Positions 37,678-46,902 of a stretch of DNA of 56,544 nt are shown here, piece after piece (position 1 is the stretch's first letter; every line of letters begins with the position of its first letter). The notes beneath the pieces are model-generated. The model was not told the origin of the DNA. It saw only the letters and a program-made list of their open reading frames with translations, and made no database searches. Origin of the DNA: Desulfuromonas sp. CSMB_57 (GTDB lineage: Bacteria; Desulfobacterota; Desulfuromonadia; Desulfuromonadales; Syntrophotaleaceae); contig NZ_JAFCIY020000048.1 of the NCBI RefSeq assembly GCF_020194955.2, positions 1-56,544 of the forward strand, read 5' to 3'. The position numbers were made by a program, and so were the translations under genes.

Positions 37678-38175
37678 TTGATTATCACCCGTGCCACGGA
37701 ATATGCCATTCGCGCCGTCCTGTTCATGGCGTCCCGGGAACCCGGCGTCACCGTGCTGAAAAAAGATATCTGCCGTGCCATGAAAATAACGCCGGCCTTT
37801 CTCACCAAGATTCTGCAACCCCTGATCAAATGCGGCATTGTCGGCTCCCAGCGCGGGGTCGGCGGAGGATTTCTGTTACAGAAACAACCGCAGGACATAT
37901 CCCTCCTGGACGTGATTGCCGCCGAGGAAGGCATGCCCTTTCTCAATACCTGCCTCCTTGAACACGACGATTGCGAACGGCGGCATTTCTGCCCCGTCAG
38001 CCAGGTTTGGCATCAAGCCCGCGTCAATCTGCTGGCCACCCTGCAGCAACACAACTTTGCCCAACTAGTACAGATGGAAAACCTCAATCGAGACTCGCTT
38101 CCGGCCCCCCTCCAAGCCTGGCTGGCGGAAGACGTCGCAGGCACGGCCACGGGCAACCTTTGCAGCGGGGATTGA
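37678..38175 (+). CDS. Rrf2 family regulator, probably Fe-S sensing
   Basis: A 165-residue winged-helix transcription regulator. The start is a TTG at 37678 with GGAGG 7 bases upstream, giving MIITRATEYAIRAVLFMA, the family's standard opening. The recognition helix region is ICRAMKITPAFLTKILQPL and the wing GGFLL. Three Cys at 92, 99 and 105 lie where IscR, NsrR and RsrR bind an iron-sulfur cluster, so cluster-dependent sensing is likely. The gene lies directly upstream of metX with its riboswitch, whose -35 box overlaps this gene's stop codon. That suggests, but does not show, a link to sulfur metabolism, as in CymR. Confidence 0.9.
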   Translation: MIITRATEYAIRAVLFMASREPGVTVLKKDICRAMKITPAFLTKILQPLIKCGIVGSQRGVGGGFLLQKQPQDISLLDVIAAEEGMPFLNTCLLEHDDCERRHFCPVSQVWHQARVNLLATLQQHNFAQLVQMENLNRDSLPAPLQAWLAEDVAGTATGNLCSGD

Positions 38176-38198
38176 CATTTTCACCGCCCTCTTATAGA
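38172..38198 (+). promoter_or_regulatory. Promoter for the SAM riboswitch-metX transcript
   Basis: TTGACA (38172-38177) and TATAGA (38193-38198) with a short 15-base spacer. The -35 box overlaps the stop codon of the Rrf2 gene. Spacing is below optimum, so the promoter may be weak or activator-assisted. Confidence 0.5.
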
Positions 38199-38231
38199 GT
38201 CTTGGCAACATAGCTTGAAAAAGCGCAACGT

Positions 38232-38340
38232 CTTTATCGTGAGTGGTGGAGGGACAGGCCCTGTGAAGCCACAGCAACCGGTTCGCCAAGGGCGGATGTC
38301 AGGTGCTAATTCCTTCTCCCCCGGGGAGAAAGATGAGGAT
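38232..38340 (+). ncRNA. SAM-I (S-box) riboswitch upstream of metX
   Basis: Conserved SAM-I core elements appear in order: ATCGTGAGTGGTGGAGGGA, CAGGCCCTGTGAAGCC, CAGCAACC, then AGGTGCTAATTCC and a final hairpin CTCCCCCGGGGAG leading into AGATGAGGA. Such RNAs bind S-adenosylmethionine and shut off methionine genes. The downstream terminator hairpin (38371-38405) is the expected expression platform, so high SAM should stop transcription before metX. Confidence 0.93.
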
Positions 38341-38370
38341 GGAGCCCGCTTGGCAGGGATATATGACTGG

Positions 38371-38405
38371 CGGCCCCTTCTCACATTTGGGAAGGGGCCG
38401 TTTTT
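38371..38405 (+). terminator. Riboswitch expression-platform terminator
   Basis: Perfect 10-bp stem CGGCCCCTTC / GAAGGGGCCG followed by five T. It lies 30 bases past the SAM-I core and 7 bases before the metX start codon, so it regulates rather than ends a gene. Confidence 0.93.
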
Positions 38406-38411
38406 CGTCGC

Positions 38412-39554
38412 ATGGAGGACTTCAGGGCATTGGACCAGTCGGTTGGCATCGTCACCACCCAATACGCGACCTTTGACGTCGAACTGCAGTTGGAAAGCGG
38501 TCGCCTGCTCGATGCGCCCCTGACCCTGGCCTATGAAACCTACGGCACCCTCAACGCACGTCGCTCCAACGCCATCCTGGTAACCCACGCCTGGACCGGC
38601 GACGCCCATGCGGCCGGCAAAAACAGTCCCGACGACCGCAAACCGGGCTGGTGGGACGACATGATCGGTCCCGGCAAGGTCCTGGACACGGAGCGCTATT
38701 TCATCATCTGCAGCAACGTCATCGGTTCCTGCCGCGGCTCCACCGGCCCGACCAGCATCAACCCCCGCACCGGCCGGCCCTATAATCTGGCCTTCCCGGT
38801 CGTCATGGTGCGCGACATGGTGCGGGCCCAGAAACTGCTCATCGACCGTTTGGAACTGGACTCCCTGCTGAGCGTCATCGGCGGCAGCATGGGCGCCATG
38901 CAGGCTCTGGAATGGGGCGTGCTGTTCCCCGAGGTGCCCCGCTCCATCATCCCCATCGCCGGCACCGGGCAGACCTCCCCCATGGCCATTGCCCTCAACG
39001 CCCTGGCGCGCCAATCCATCTTCAACGACCCCATGTGGAAAAAGGGCAATTACCGTCCGGAACAGCCGCCGGCCGACGGCCTGGCCCTGGGACGAGCCGT
39101 CGGGCACATTTCCTTTCTCTCCGACACCTCCATGCAGCTCAAGTTCGGACGGCGCTTTTCAGCCCGCGACGGCATGTTCGATTTCTTCGGCCGCTTCGAA
39201 GTGGAACGCTACCTGGAATACAACGGACGTGCCTTCGTCGACCGTTTCGACGCCAACGCCTTTCTATACTTGGCCAAAGCTCTCGATCTTTATGACGTGG
39301 CCTGGAATTTCGACAGTCGCGAACAGGCCCTGGCGCGTCTTTGCTGCCCGTCCCTGTGGTTCGCCTTTTCTTCCGACTGGCTGTATCCGCCCTACCAGAC
39401 GGAAGAGCTGGTGACCAGCCTGAAGACCCTCGGCAAACCGGTACAATACCACCTCGTCGAGTCGGAGTACGGTCACGACTCCTTTCTCATCGAGCCGGAA
39501 AAGTTCACGCCGTACATCACCGCCTTCCTGAATGGCCTGCAACAGGCGGAGTAA
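38412..39554 (+). CDS. metX: Homoserine O-acetyltransferase
   Basis: Acetylates homoserine in methionine synthesis by the direct sulfhydrylation or trans-sulfuration route. The 380-residue alpha/beta hydrolase has the nucleophile elbow [12 protein letters not shown] (catalytic Ser near residue 158), and [10 protein letters not shown] early on. The catalytic Asp region is [11 protein letters not shown], and the His is in [12 protein letters not shown] near residue 355. The start is uncertain. ATG 38412 has no close binding site apart from GGAAGGGG inside the terminator stem. A TTG at 38430 has GGAGG 11 bases upstream and gives [15 protein letters not shown]. Controlled by the SAM riboswitch. 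Confidence 0.95.
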   Translation: MEDFRALDQSVGIVTTQYATFDVELQLESGRLLDAPLTLAYETYGTLNARRSNAILVTHAWTGDAHAAGKNSPDDRKPGWWDDMIGPGKVLDTERYFIICSNVIGSCRGSTGPTSINPRTGRPYNLAFPVVMVRDMVRAQKLLIDRLELDSLLSVIGGSMGAMQALEWGVLFPEVPRSIIPIAGTGQTSPMAIALNALARQSIFNDPMWKKGNYRPEQPPADGLALGRAVGHISFLSDTSMQLKFGRRFSARDGMFDFFGRFEVERYLEYNGRAFVDRFDANAFLYLAKALDLYDVAWNFDSREQALARLCCPSLWFAFSSDWLYPPYQTEELVTSLKTLGKPVQYHLVESEYGHDSFLIEPEKFTPYITAFLNGLQQAE

Positions 39555-39599
39555 GGGGAGCCAGGTCCGCGGCTTAATCCGCCAACACCTTGCAGGTCG

Positions 39600-39776
39600 T
39601 CAGGGCTTGCGATGATCGAACAGTTCCAATTGGTCGAAGCGGTATTCCTTGATTTTGAAGGGGCGGGGCTGAAAGCGGGGACAACAGACCAGTACCGTTC
39701 CGGCCGGTTGCCGGCAGGCATGGATGCAGCGGGCGCAAAGCGCATTACAGGTTTCGACGGGGGTTTTTCTGACCAA
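39600..39776 (-). CDS. Small Cys-rich protein, function unknown
   Basis: A 58-residue protein starting at a TTG (39776) with GGGAG 8 bases upstream. It contains six Cys: TCNALCARCIHACRQP and VCCPRF, a spacing that suggests a small zinc or iron-sulfur knuckle, followed by a basic RPFKIKEYRFDQLELF tail. The Cys pattern and the absence of low-complexity bias favour it over the overlapping plus-strand frame. It lies alone between metX and the initiator tRNA and is convergent with metX. I do not recognise a named family. Confidence 0.55.
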   Translation of the reverse strand: MVRKTPVETCNALCARCIHACRQPAGTVLVCCPRFQPRPFKIKEYRFDQLELFDHRKP

Positions 39777-39869
39777 GCGACTCTCCCTGATGGCAGACGA
39801 TCCGATTCTAACAGCCCGGCAACTCTCCTGCAAGCAGTAACCCTTGGAGGACAAGGCATGGCAGGGGGG

Positions 39870-39898
39870 TTGACAATCCGGGCGTGCTTGAGTATGAT
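39870..39898 (+). promoter_or_regulatory. Sigma-70 promoter for initiator tRNA
   Basis: TTGACA (39870-39875), 17-base spacer, TATGAT (39893-39898); near-consensus. Transcription should start near 39905, seven bases before the mature tRNA. Confidence 0.88.
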
Positions 39899-39911
39899 TC
39901 GACTTCGTTGA

Positions 39912-39988
<77 letters not shown>

Positions 39989-40000
39989 AATAAATGTTCA

Positions 40001-40033
40001 AGGGGATTCGCCGGCCGGCGAATCCCCTTTTTT
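40001..40033 (+). terminator. Terminator after initiator tRNA
   Basis: AGGGGATTCGCCGG pairs perfectly with CCGGCGAATCCCCT and is followed by TTTTT. It ends the tRNA transcript and separates it from the convergent kinase gene. Confidence 0.93.
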
Positions 40034-40065
40034 CATGCCCGCTTCTCTGCGGGCCGCCAACCCCG

Positions 40066-43000
40066 TCAGACCGGCGGCAGCGGGGAGGTCCCCTCGTCCG
40101 GCTGGCGACGGCAACGGTGTAGCGCTTTTTTCAGCGCTTCGATGGTGAAGGGTTTGGTAAGCACTTCGTTGAAACCGGCGGACATGAACTGCCGGCGATT
40201 TTCCTCCAGGGCATGAGCGGTCAGGGCGATGATGGGCACCAGGCGCTGCGGGACAGTTTCAGGCAGGGAACGAATGTGTCGGGTTGCCGAGACGCCGTCC
40301 ATTTCCGGCATGGAAACATCCATCAGGACCATGTCGATGGGCTCACGCGCCAGCACCTCGATGGCCTCGGCGCCATTCTGGGCGGTTACGGTCACGCAGC
40401 CCAGATGCTGCAGTATGGCGACGATCATCTCCCGATTGAGAGCATCGTCTTCGGCTACCAGCACCTTCAGGCCCGGCTGCCCCCGTAGCATGGCGGCGTT
40501 CTCCGTGATACCACCCCGCAGAATTTCGGGATGCCGGCTCATGGGGACATGGAGCAGCACCGTAAAATGGAACGCCGCCCCGCCATCCGGTCGGTTGTCC
40601 GCCCAGATCCGGCCGCCCATCAAAGTCACCAGCTTCTTGCAGATGGCCAATCCAAGTCCGGTGCCGCCATAGCGTCGGGTAATGGACGAATCGGCCTGGG
40701 TGAAGGGTTCGAAAATCAGTTTGAAGACCTCCGGTGCCAACCCGATGCCCGTATCCCAGACGGTAAACTGCAACTGCAACTGTTCCTCTGCGTCCCCAAC
40801 CTGTTGCACCAGCAATCCCACCTTGCCTCGGTCGGTAAACTTGATGGCGTTGGCCAACAGGTTGGACAGCACCTGCTTCAGGCGCAGGGCATCTCCGACC
40901 AAAGCGGCAGGCAGACCATCCGCCAAGTCCAGCTCCAGATCCAACCCTTTGGCCTCCAGACGCGGCCGATGCAATTGACGCAATTCCTCGATGAGGGTTG
41001 CCAGGCAGAATTCTTCCGGATTGAGAATCATCTTGCCGGCCTCGATTTTGGAAAAATCCAGAATATCGTCGAGGATTTCCATAAGGTTGCCGGCGGAGAT
41101 GCGCAGGGTCCGCAGGCATTCCTGCTGGCGGGGCGACAGTTCGGTATTTTCCAGCAATTGAATGGTGCCGAAAATGCCGGTCATGGGAGTGCGTATCTCA
41201 TGGCTCATATTGGCCAAAAACAGACTCTTGGCGGCGTTGGCCCGATCCGCCGCGGCCTTGGCTTCCTGTAGTTGGGCGGTGCGCTGCACCACCTCCCTCT
41301 CGAGCCGCTCGTTGGCCTCGGCCAGGGCACGCTCCGTTTCCTTGATGCGGGTAATGTCGGTAAAGGTCAGCACCACCCCTTCGACCTTGCCGGCTTCCGT
41401 TCGAAAGGGCAGCAACCGCTGCAACAGGCACTGCCCTTCCTGCGTCACCACCTCGCGCTCCTCGACCTGGCCGCTTTCCAGCACCCGACGGATATGGTGC
41501 AGCATTTCGTCCTGGTGATTGAGATGACAGGCAATGTGGTCGATGGGGCGGCCGATATCCTGGGGCAGCAATTTGAAAATCTTTTCGATGGCCGCATTGA
41601 ACTTGCGAATCCGAAGGTGCTTGTCAAGGTAGACGGTGCCGACATCGGTGCTGCCGAGCAGGTTTTCATGATCCTGGTTGAGCTGCTTCAGTTCCTTGTT
41701 TTTCAGTTCGAATTCGGCATTGACCGTATACAGTTCCTCGTTGACGGAATGCAGTTCCTCGTTGGTGCTCTGCAGTTCTTCATTGGCCGCCATCAGCTCT
41801 TCATTGGTGGTCTGCAGTTCCTCGTTGGTGGTCTGCAACTCCTCGATGGTGGCCTGCAGGTTCTCCTTGGTAACCTGCAATTCCTGCTCAAGATCGCCGA
41901 TGCGGGAATGCAGATGCACGGGCACCTGATTGCTGTCGATCTGGCAGTTCTGCTCCATCTGCGGCTCCGGAACTCCTACGGGCACCGGCTGGATGGTAAC
42001 GAAAAAATGGCCCGCCGGACTTTTGGCGTCCTGCAGGTATTCCACGAAAAGATCCCGCTTCTGGCAGGCATCTCCGCGCCGAACGGTAATATTCGGCACC
42101 GTAACGTGACTCTGGGTCTTTCCCGCCCGGTGCAAGGCCGTACTAAGGGGTATTTTAAGATCCTCTGAAACCAAGGCCAGCAGATCGTTTTCGAAACGTC
42201 CCTGGGGTTGTTGGACCAGGTTGGAAACGTCCCCGAAGCAGTGCAGAATATGGCGGTTTTCATCGATGAGAACGCCGGCCGGCATATACAGTTCCAGCAG
42301 GCGATCATAGTCGGTCACCAGTTGGCGGTCGAGACTGACCGTCAGCCGATGGGGATGGGGGCTGATGCCCGAGACGGAAAACCGGGGGGCGGCAGGCTCC
42401 ATTTTCATGTCCAGGGCAATCCGCAGATCGCGGACCTTGCGATACAGCTTGCAGGAATGTTCCAGCGTTTCAAATTCCCCCGCCAGCTTGCCCAGCCCCT
42501 CGCTGGTCCCCAGGAACAGGACGCCGTTGCGCTTGAGGGCGAAATGAAACAGGGCCAACACCTTGTCCTGAATCTCCGGCTGCAGGTAGATCAGGAGATT
42601 GCGACAGCAGATGAGGTCCATGCGGGTGAAGGGCGGATCGCTGATCAGATTGTGCGGTGCGAATACGATCATCTTGCGAATCGCCGGACTGATGCGGTAT
42701 CGGTCACCGGACTCAGGAATGAAATAGCGCTCCAACCGCTCGGGCGAGACGTTCTTCAACCGCGCTTTTTCAAAAATACCCTGGGAAGCCAGATCCAGGG
42801 AGACCCGGTGAACATCGGTGGCGAATACCGTCATGGTGCCCTGAAAATTCGTGCGGGCGGCGTGTTCCGCCAGCAGTATCGCCAAGGAGTAGGGCTCCTC
42901 ACCGGTGGCGCAGCCCGCCGACCAGACCCGCACCTCCTCCTCCGCCTTGCGATTGCGGAACAAATCCGGCAGAACGGTCTGCTCCAGGCGCCGAAACACT

Positions 43001-43902
43001 TTGATGTCGCGGAAGAACTCCGTCACCCCGATGAGCAGATCCCGATACAGGGCATCGAGCTCCTCATTGTTGGTCGCCAACAACGCCGCATAACTGACCG
43101 GATTGTCCAGGCGCATGAACTCCATGCGGCGCTGGATGCGTCGGCCGACGGTGGGCGGCTTGTACTTGGAAAAATCCAAATGATAGTGGCTGCGCAGAAT
43201 GGCGAAGATCTGGTGAAATTCCCCATGCTCTTCGTCCTGCTGCCATTGCTGGAAAAACTCCGGCCGCTCGCCTTCGGGCGTCTGCAGATAGGCCATGATG
43301 GCCCGCGGCATCTGTTCCGGGTTCAGCATCAGATGGCAGAGGCCCGTGGCAAAGGCACTGCGCGGCATGCCATCGAACTGGGCGCTGTCGAAGCTCTGCA
43401 CCAGCACCAATCCGCCCGCCTGGTTGATGGGGGCAATGCCCCGGGAACCGTCGGTACCGGTCCCCGACAAAACGACGGCGATGGTCTTCGCCCCGGCATC
43501 CTCGGCCAGGGATCGGAAGAAGGCATCGATGGGCAGTTCGTTGTGTTGCCCCCCGGCCACGGCACGCAGGCGCAACCGTCCATCGGTAACGGTCATGACC
43601 GTTTTCGGCGGTATCAGGTAGATGGAATCGGCTTCCAGCCGCATGCCTTCGGTAACCCGATGTATGCTCATGCGGGTATGCCGGGCCAGCAGATCATCCA
43701 TCAGGCTTTTGAAGTCCGGTGACAGATGCTGGATGATGACAAACGCCATCCCGCTGTCCGCCGGCATGTGGTCGAAAAAATCCTCCAGGGCGGCCAACCC
43801 CCCCGCCGAGGCCCCGATGGCCACCACATGGGAGGGAAGACGGGGAGCGGAATCCGGTGTCGTCAAGGAGGAACCAGGCCCTTGCGGCAGGTCAGACATC
43901 AT
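40066..43902 (-). CDS. CheB-CheR-PAS hybrid histidine kinase
   Basis: A 1278-residue fusion of chemotaxis methylation domains to a sensor kinase. The start is ATG 43902 with GGAGAAGG upstream. Domains in order: CheB methylesterase (about 25-215; GASAGG and [13 protein letters not shown]); CheR methyltransferase (about 230-500; [13 protein letters not shown]); and a region including a long heptad coiled coil about 640-720 (repeated NEELQTT / TNEEL units). A PAS domain follows at about 730-860, then HisKA with phospho-acceptor His901 in MSHEIRTPM, an ATPase with WDTGIGLA and GGTGLGLAI, and a receiver with Asp1195 in LMDVSMPE. Likely cytoplasmic: no membrane helix seen. Such fusions are known; their targets are mostly unknown. 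Confidence 0.95.
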   Translation of the reverse strand: MMSDLPQGPGSSLTTPDSAPRLPSHVVAIGASAGGLAALEDFFDHMPADSGMAFVIIQHLSPDFKSLMDDLLARHTRMSIHRVTEGMRLEADSIYLIPPKTVMTVTDGRLRLRAVAGGQHNELPIDAFFRSLAEDAGAKTIAVVLSGTGTDGSRGIAPINQAGGLVLVQSFDSAQFDGMPRSAFATGLCHLMLNPEQMPRAIMAYLQTPEGERPEFFQQWQQDEEHGEFHQIFAILRSHYHLDFSKYKPPTVGRRIQRRMEFMRLDNPVSYAALLATNNEELDALYRDLLIGVTEFFRDIKVFRRLEQTVLPDLFRNRKAEEEVRVWSAGCATGEEPYSLAILLAEHAARTNFQGTMTVFATDVHRVSLDLASQGIFEKARLKNVSPERLERYFIPESGDRYRISPAIRKMIVFAPHNLISDPPFTRMDLICCRNLLIYLQPEIQDKVLALFHFALKRNGVLFLGTSEGLGKLAGEFETLEHSCKLYRKVRDLRIALDMKMEPAAPRFSVSGISPHPHRLTVSLDRQLVTDYDRLLELYMPAGVLIDENRHILHCFGDVSNLVQQPQGRFENDLLALVSEDLKIPLSTALHRAGKTQSHVTVPNITVRRGDACQKRDLFVEYLQDAKSPAGHFFVTIQPVPVGVPEPQMEQNCQIDSNQVPVHLHSRIGDLEQELQVTKENLQATIEELQTTNEELQTTNEELMAANEELQSTNEELHSVNEELYTVNAEFELKNKELKQLNQDHENLLGSTDVGTVYLDKHLRIRKFNAAIEKIFKLLPQDIGRPIDHIACHLNHQDEMLHHIRRVLESGQVEEREVVTQEGQCLLQRLLPFRTEAGKVEGVVLTFTDITRIKETERALAEANERLEREVVQRTAQLQEAKAAADRANAAKSLFLANMSHEIRTPMTGIFGTIQLLENTELSPRQQECLRTLRISAGNLMEILDDILDFSKIEAGKMILNPEEFCLATLIEELRQLHRPRLEAKGLDLELDLADGLPAALVGDALRLKQVLSNLLANAIKFTDRGKVGLLVQQVGDAEEQLQLQFTVWDTGIGLAPEVFKLIFEPFTQADSSITRRYGGTGLGLAICKKLVTLMGGRIWADNRPDGGAAFHFTVLLHVPMSRHPEILRGGITENAAMLRGQPGLKVLVAEDDALNREMIVAILQHLGCVTVTAQNGAEAIEVLAREPIDMVLMDVSMPEMDGVSATRHIRSLPETVPQRLVPIIALTAHALEENRRQFMSAGFNEVLTKPFTIEALKKALHRCRRQPDEGTSPLPPV

Positions 43903-44110
43903 AAGCCTTCTCCGTGCAGGTTGTTTGCGGATCCCCCGATCCATCCCGTTGCCAATGCATCAGACGCCGGATTGTTAATCCGACGGAATTTAAGCCCCTA
44001 ATCTTTCCAGTTCCCGGGAAAATTACAAGGCCCATAAAGATTATTTTTCTGTTATCCGAGCCGGGAGCATTACTCTCTCCACCCTTTTGCATAAAATTAC
44101 ATTTTTTCTA

Positions 44111-44139
44111 TTGACACAAAATACCATTTGCAATATTGT
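44111..44139 (+). promoter_or_regulatory. Promoter of perR-like gene, with possible operator
   Basis: TTGACA (44111-44116), 17-base spacer, TATTGT (44134-44139). The -10 box lies inside an inverted repeat TGCAA-TATTG-TTGCA (44129-44143), well placed for autorepression by the Fur-type product. The start codon is only 8 bases past the -10 box. Confidence 0.65.
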
Positions 44140-44146
44140 TGCATCC

Positions 44147-44593
44147 ATGGACGCCAAGACAACTTTTCAAAACGAAAAATACCGTGAGTTGCTGACCCTC
44201 TGCCAAGCGCGGGGACTGAGCCTGACCTTGCAACGCAAAGCGATTCTCGCCCACTTGGCGGAACGCGTCGACCATCCGACGGCCGACCAGATCTTCGATG
44301 CGTTGCGGGAACAGCAGGACGGCTTGTCGCGCACCACGGTCTACCGGGTATTGGACACCTTCGTGCATCACGGCTTGGTTAAAAAAATCGCCTGCCCCGA
44401 TGCCCGCAGTCATTTCGACGCCAATACCCGTCCCCATGCCCACTTGGTTTGCCTTGGCTGCCAACAGGTCATGGATGGTCATGAGGTAAGCTTGCCGGCC
44501 CTGGCCTACCCGGCGCTGACCCATGATGGCTTTGCCATCGAAGAGTGCTCCATCGTTTTTCTTGGCCGCTGTGCCCGCTGCCGCGAGCTATAG
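44147..44593 (+). CDS. Fur family regulator, PerR-like
   Basis: A 148-residue metal-dependent repressor of the Fur family. The winged helix covers about 1-85 (LSLTLQRKAILAHL, TTVYRVLDTFVHHGLV). The dimerisation half has the regulatory metal His region RPHAHLVC and two structural zinc pairs, CLGC near residue 105 and CARC near 145. Position next to rubrerythrin and rubredoxin favours a PerR-type peroxide sensor over an iron regulator; the sequence alone does not decide. The start is ATG 44147, and I see no ribosome binding site because the promoter -10 box ends 8 bases upstream. Confidence 0.88.
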   Translation: MDAKTTFQNEKYRELLTLCQARGLSLTLQRKAILAHLAERVDHPTADQIFDALREQQDGLSRTTVYRVLDTFVHHGLVKKIACPDARSHFDANTRPHAHLVCLGCQQVMDGHEVSLPALAYPALTHDGFAIEECSIVFLGRCARCREL

Positions 44594-44704
44594 GACCCGT
44601 CATGGGCACCGGTTAACCACTCCGAGCCAGGCAAGAATCGCCCGTAACCGGACCGCGGCCGCTCATGACTTCAACCCAAAACATTCAGTGACAGAGAGGG
44701 AAAA

Positions 44705-45241
44705 ATGGCGAATTTGAAAGGTACCAAAACCGAACGCAACCTGCAGGAAGCTTTTGCCGGCGAATCCATGGCCCGCAACAAATACAGCTATTTCGCCTCC
44801 GTGGCCAAGAAAGAGGGCTATCAGCAGATCGCGGCCATCTTTCAGGAAACGGCGGACAACGAAAAGGAACACGCCAAACTGCATCTGAAAGCCCTGCAGG
44901 GTATCGGCTCCACCCTGGACAATCTGCGGGCCGCCGCGGCAGGCGAAAACCATGAATGGACCGACATGTATCCGCGCATGGCCGCCGAAGCCCGGGAGGA
45001 AGGCTTTGAAAACCTGGCTGTCATGTTCGAGGAGATCGGGCGCATCGAAAAGGCCCACCAGGAACGCTATCAGCGCATCCTGCAGGCCATTGAAAACGGT
45101 ACGGTTTTCCAGCGCCAGGCATCCGTCACCTGGAAATGCCGCAACTGCGGGCACTTGCTGAACGATGCCGCGGCACCTCAGAGCTGCGTGGTCTGTGCCC
45201 ATCCGCAAGGATTCTTTGAAATTGAGGTCGACCTGTTGTAA
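44705..45241 (+). CDS. rbr: Rubrerythrin
   Basis: Peroxidase of anaerobes with a diiron site and a rubredoxin domain. The 178-residue product begins [20 protein letters not shown], with the diiron Glu ligands in the four-helix bundle: [12 protein letters not shown] near residue 17, [12 protein letters not shown] near 50, [13 protein letters not shown] near 120. The C-terminal rubredoxin domain has CRNCG and CVVCA. GAGAGGG precedes the ATG. It lies 111 bases after the perR-like gene and 43 before rubredoxin, so they probably form a peroxide-defence unit. Confidence 0.97.
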   Translation: MANLKGTKTERNLQEAFAGESMARNKYSYFASVAKKEGYQQIAAIFQETADNEKEHAKLHLKALQGIGSTLDNLRAAAAGENHEWTDMYPRMAAEAREEGFENLAVMFEEIGRIEKAHQERYQRILQAIENGTVFQRQASVTWKCRNCGHLLNDAAAPQSCVVCAHPQGFFEIEVDLL

Positions 45242-45284
45242 TATTGAGAGCAGTTTTTTAATCCCTTATCACAAGGAGGAAACA

Positions 45285-45443
45285 ATGGGTAAATATGTCT
45301 GCACGGTCTGTGGGTATGAGTACGATCCGCAGGTGGGCGATCCGGACAACGACATCGCAGCCGGAACCGCTTTCGACGATCTGCCCGAAGACTGGACCTG
45401 CCCCATCTGCGGCGCCGGTAAGGATCTGTTCGAACCGGCCTGA
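45285..45443 (+). CDS. Rubredoxin
   Basis: A 52-residue one-iron electron carrier. Iron ligands are CTVCG (about 6-10) and CPICG (about 39-43), with the conserved YEYDPQVGD and [11 protein letters not shown] between. The start at 45285 has AAGGAGG upstream. It is expected to pass electrons to rubrerythrin upstream and the flavodiiron protein downstream. Full-length and normal. Confidence 0.97.
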   Translation: MGKYVCTVCGYEYDPQVGDPDNDIAAGTAFDDLPEDWTCPICGAGKDLFEPA

Positions 45444-45522
45444 TTCCGCAACAGCTTATGGCAGGATCCGGCAACACCGTCCGTTGCCTGACTATCTTTG
45501 AAACAACGACGTTTCACCCTGC

Positions 45523-45559
45523 GCCCCGCGCCGGCGGTCCCTGACTTCCGGCGCGGGGC
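45523..45559. other. Strong hairpin between rubredoxin and the flavodiiron gene
   Basis: GCCCCGCGCCGG pairs with CCGGCGCGGGGC (12 bp) around a 13-base loop. No T run follows. It is 80 bases past the rubredoxin stop and 74 bases before the flavodiiron start; a stabiliser or partial terminator are possibilities. Confidence 0.55.
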
Positions 45560-45632
45560 GGACTATTACCAGCCTTTACAGGTGTGTCGCTGCGGCTGAT
45601 GCAGCCTGTATTCAACACTAAAGGACAAAACA

Positions 45633-46820
45633 ATGCGGCCCATAGAAATCGCCAAAGGGATTTACGAAGTCGGCGCCGTGGACTGGAATGTCCGCGATTT
45701 CCACGGCTATTCCACCGAGAAGGGCTCGACCTACAATGCCTTTCTCATCGTCGACGAAAAGATCGCTCTCATCGATACGGTGAAGAAGGAATTTGTCGGC
45801 GAACTGCTGCGCAAAGTTTCTAAAATCGTCGATCCGAAAAAGATTGACCTGGTGATCAGCAACCATACGGAAATGGATCACTCCGGCGGTTTGCCGGCGG
45901 TGATGGAAGCCATCGGCAAGGACAAGCCCATCTACTGCTCGAAGATGGGCCTGAAGGATTTGAGCCGGCACTTTGCGCCGGGCCTCAATTACTGCCCCGT
46001 GGAGGACGGTGAAGAACTGAGCCTCGGCCAGCGCACCGTCAAGTTTATGGAAACCCGCATGGTGCACTGGCCGGACAGCATGTTCAGCTATCTGGTCGAA
46101 GACCAGATTCTGTTCTCGAGCGACGGTTTCGGCCAGCACTATGCCGGGCCGGAACGTTTTGACGATGAGATCGGCGATGCCATCATGCCCTTCGCGAAGA
46201 AATATTTCGCCAATATTCTCTGGCTCTATGCGCCGCTGATCAAAAACCTCATCGACAAGGTCGTCAAGATGAACCTGCCCATCAAGATGATCTGTCCGGA
46301 TCACGGCATCATGTGGCGCCAGGATCCGCTGAAAATCGTAGCGGCCTATCAGGAATGGTGCCGCCAGGAGCCGGGCGACCAGGCTTTGGTCATCTACGAC
46401 ACCATGTGGCACAGCACCGAGGCCATGGCCGAGGCCATCGTCGCCGGGTTGCAGGCGGAAGGCATCCGCGCCGAGCCCATGAACGCCCGCAACACCCATC
46501 GCAGCGATATCATCACCGCCGCCTTTGACGCCAAGGCCCTGATCGTCGGCTCGCCGACCCTGAACAACGGCCTGTTCCCGACCTTGGCCGATGTCTTGAC
46601 CTATCTCAAGGGGCTCAAACCGAAGAACCGCCTCGGCGCGGCCTTCGGCTCCTACGGCTGGAGCGGCGAAGCTCCCAAGCTGGTTCACGACGAACTGGTC
46701 GCCATGGGCTGCCGGATGGTGGAAGATCCCCTGAAAGTGCTGTTCGTACCCGACGAAGCCGCCCTGGAAGCCTGCTTTGAATACGGTCGCCGCATCGGTC
46801 AGACCATGCAACAGGCCTGA
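45633..46820 (+). CDS. fprA: FprA family A-type flavodiiron protein
   Basis: Flavodiiron oxygen and/or nitric oxide reductase that takes electrons from rubredoxin. The 395-residue product has a beta-lactamase-like diiron domain first (about 1-245), with ligands His78, Glu80, Asp82 and His83 in SNHTEMDHSGG, a further His in MVHWPDSM, Asp in SSDGFGQH and His in CPDHG. A flavodoxin-like FMN domain follows at about 250-395 (IYDTMWHSTEAMAEAI, GSPTLNNGLFP, SYGWSGEA). All metal ligands are intact. Placement after rubredoxin fits the electron-transfer route. Confidence 0.96.
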   Translation: MRPIEIAKGIYEVGAVDWNVRDFHGYSTEKGSTYNAFLIVDEKIALIDTVKKEFVGELLRKVSKIVDPKKIDLVISNHTEMDHSGGLPAVMEAIGKDKPIYCSKMGLKDLSRHFAPGLNYCPVEDGEELSLGQRTVKFMETRMVHWPDSMFSYLVEDQILFSSDGFGQHYAGPERFDDEIGDAIMPFAKKYFANILWLYAPLIKNLIDKVVKMNLPIKMICPDHGIMWRQDPLKIVAAYQEWCRQEPGDQALVIYDTMWHSTEAMAEAIVAGLQAEGIRAEPMNARNTHRSDIITAAFDAKALIVGSPTLNNGLFPTLADVLTYLKGLKPKNRLGAAFGSYGWSGEAPKLVHDELVAMGCRMVEDPLKVLFVPDEAALEACFEYGRRIGQTMQQA

Positions 46821-46842
46821 CCGGCACGGGTGTCACGAATGC

Positions 46843-46880
46843 CATGGCGGCCGTCCTCCTTGCGGAAGGCGGCCGCCATG
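46843..46880. terminator. Hairpin between convergent fprA and dehydrogenase genes
   Basis: CATGGCGGCCG pairs with CGGCCGCCATG (11 bp) around a 16-base loop, 22 bases past the fprA stop. T runs are absent, so any termination would rely on the stem or on Rho. Confidence 0.5.
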
Positions 46881-46902
46881 CGTTTAACCGGCGGGCCGGC
46901 GG

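Noticed and set aside
39612-39911. 99-residue plus-strand frame overlapping the Cys-rich gene
   Set aside because: No motif and no ribosome binding site, and it runs through the tRNA promoter. The minus frame has a patterned set of Cys.
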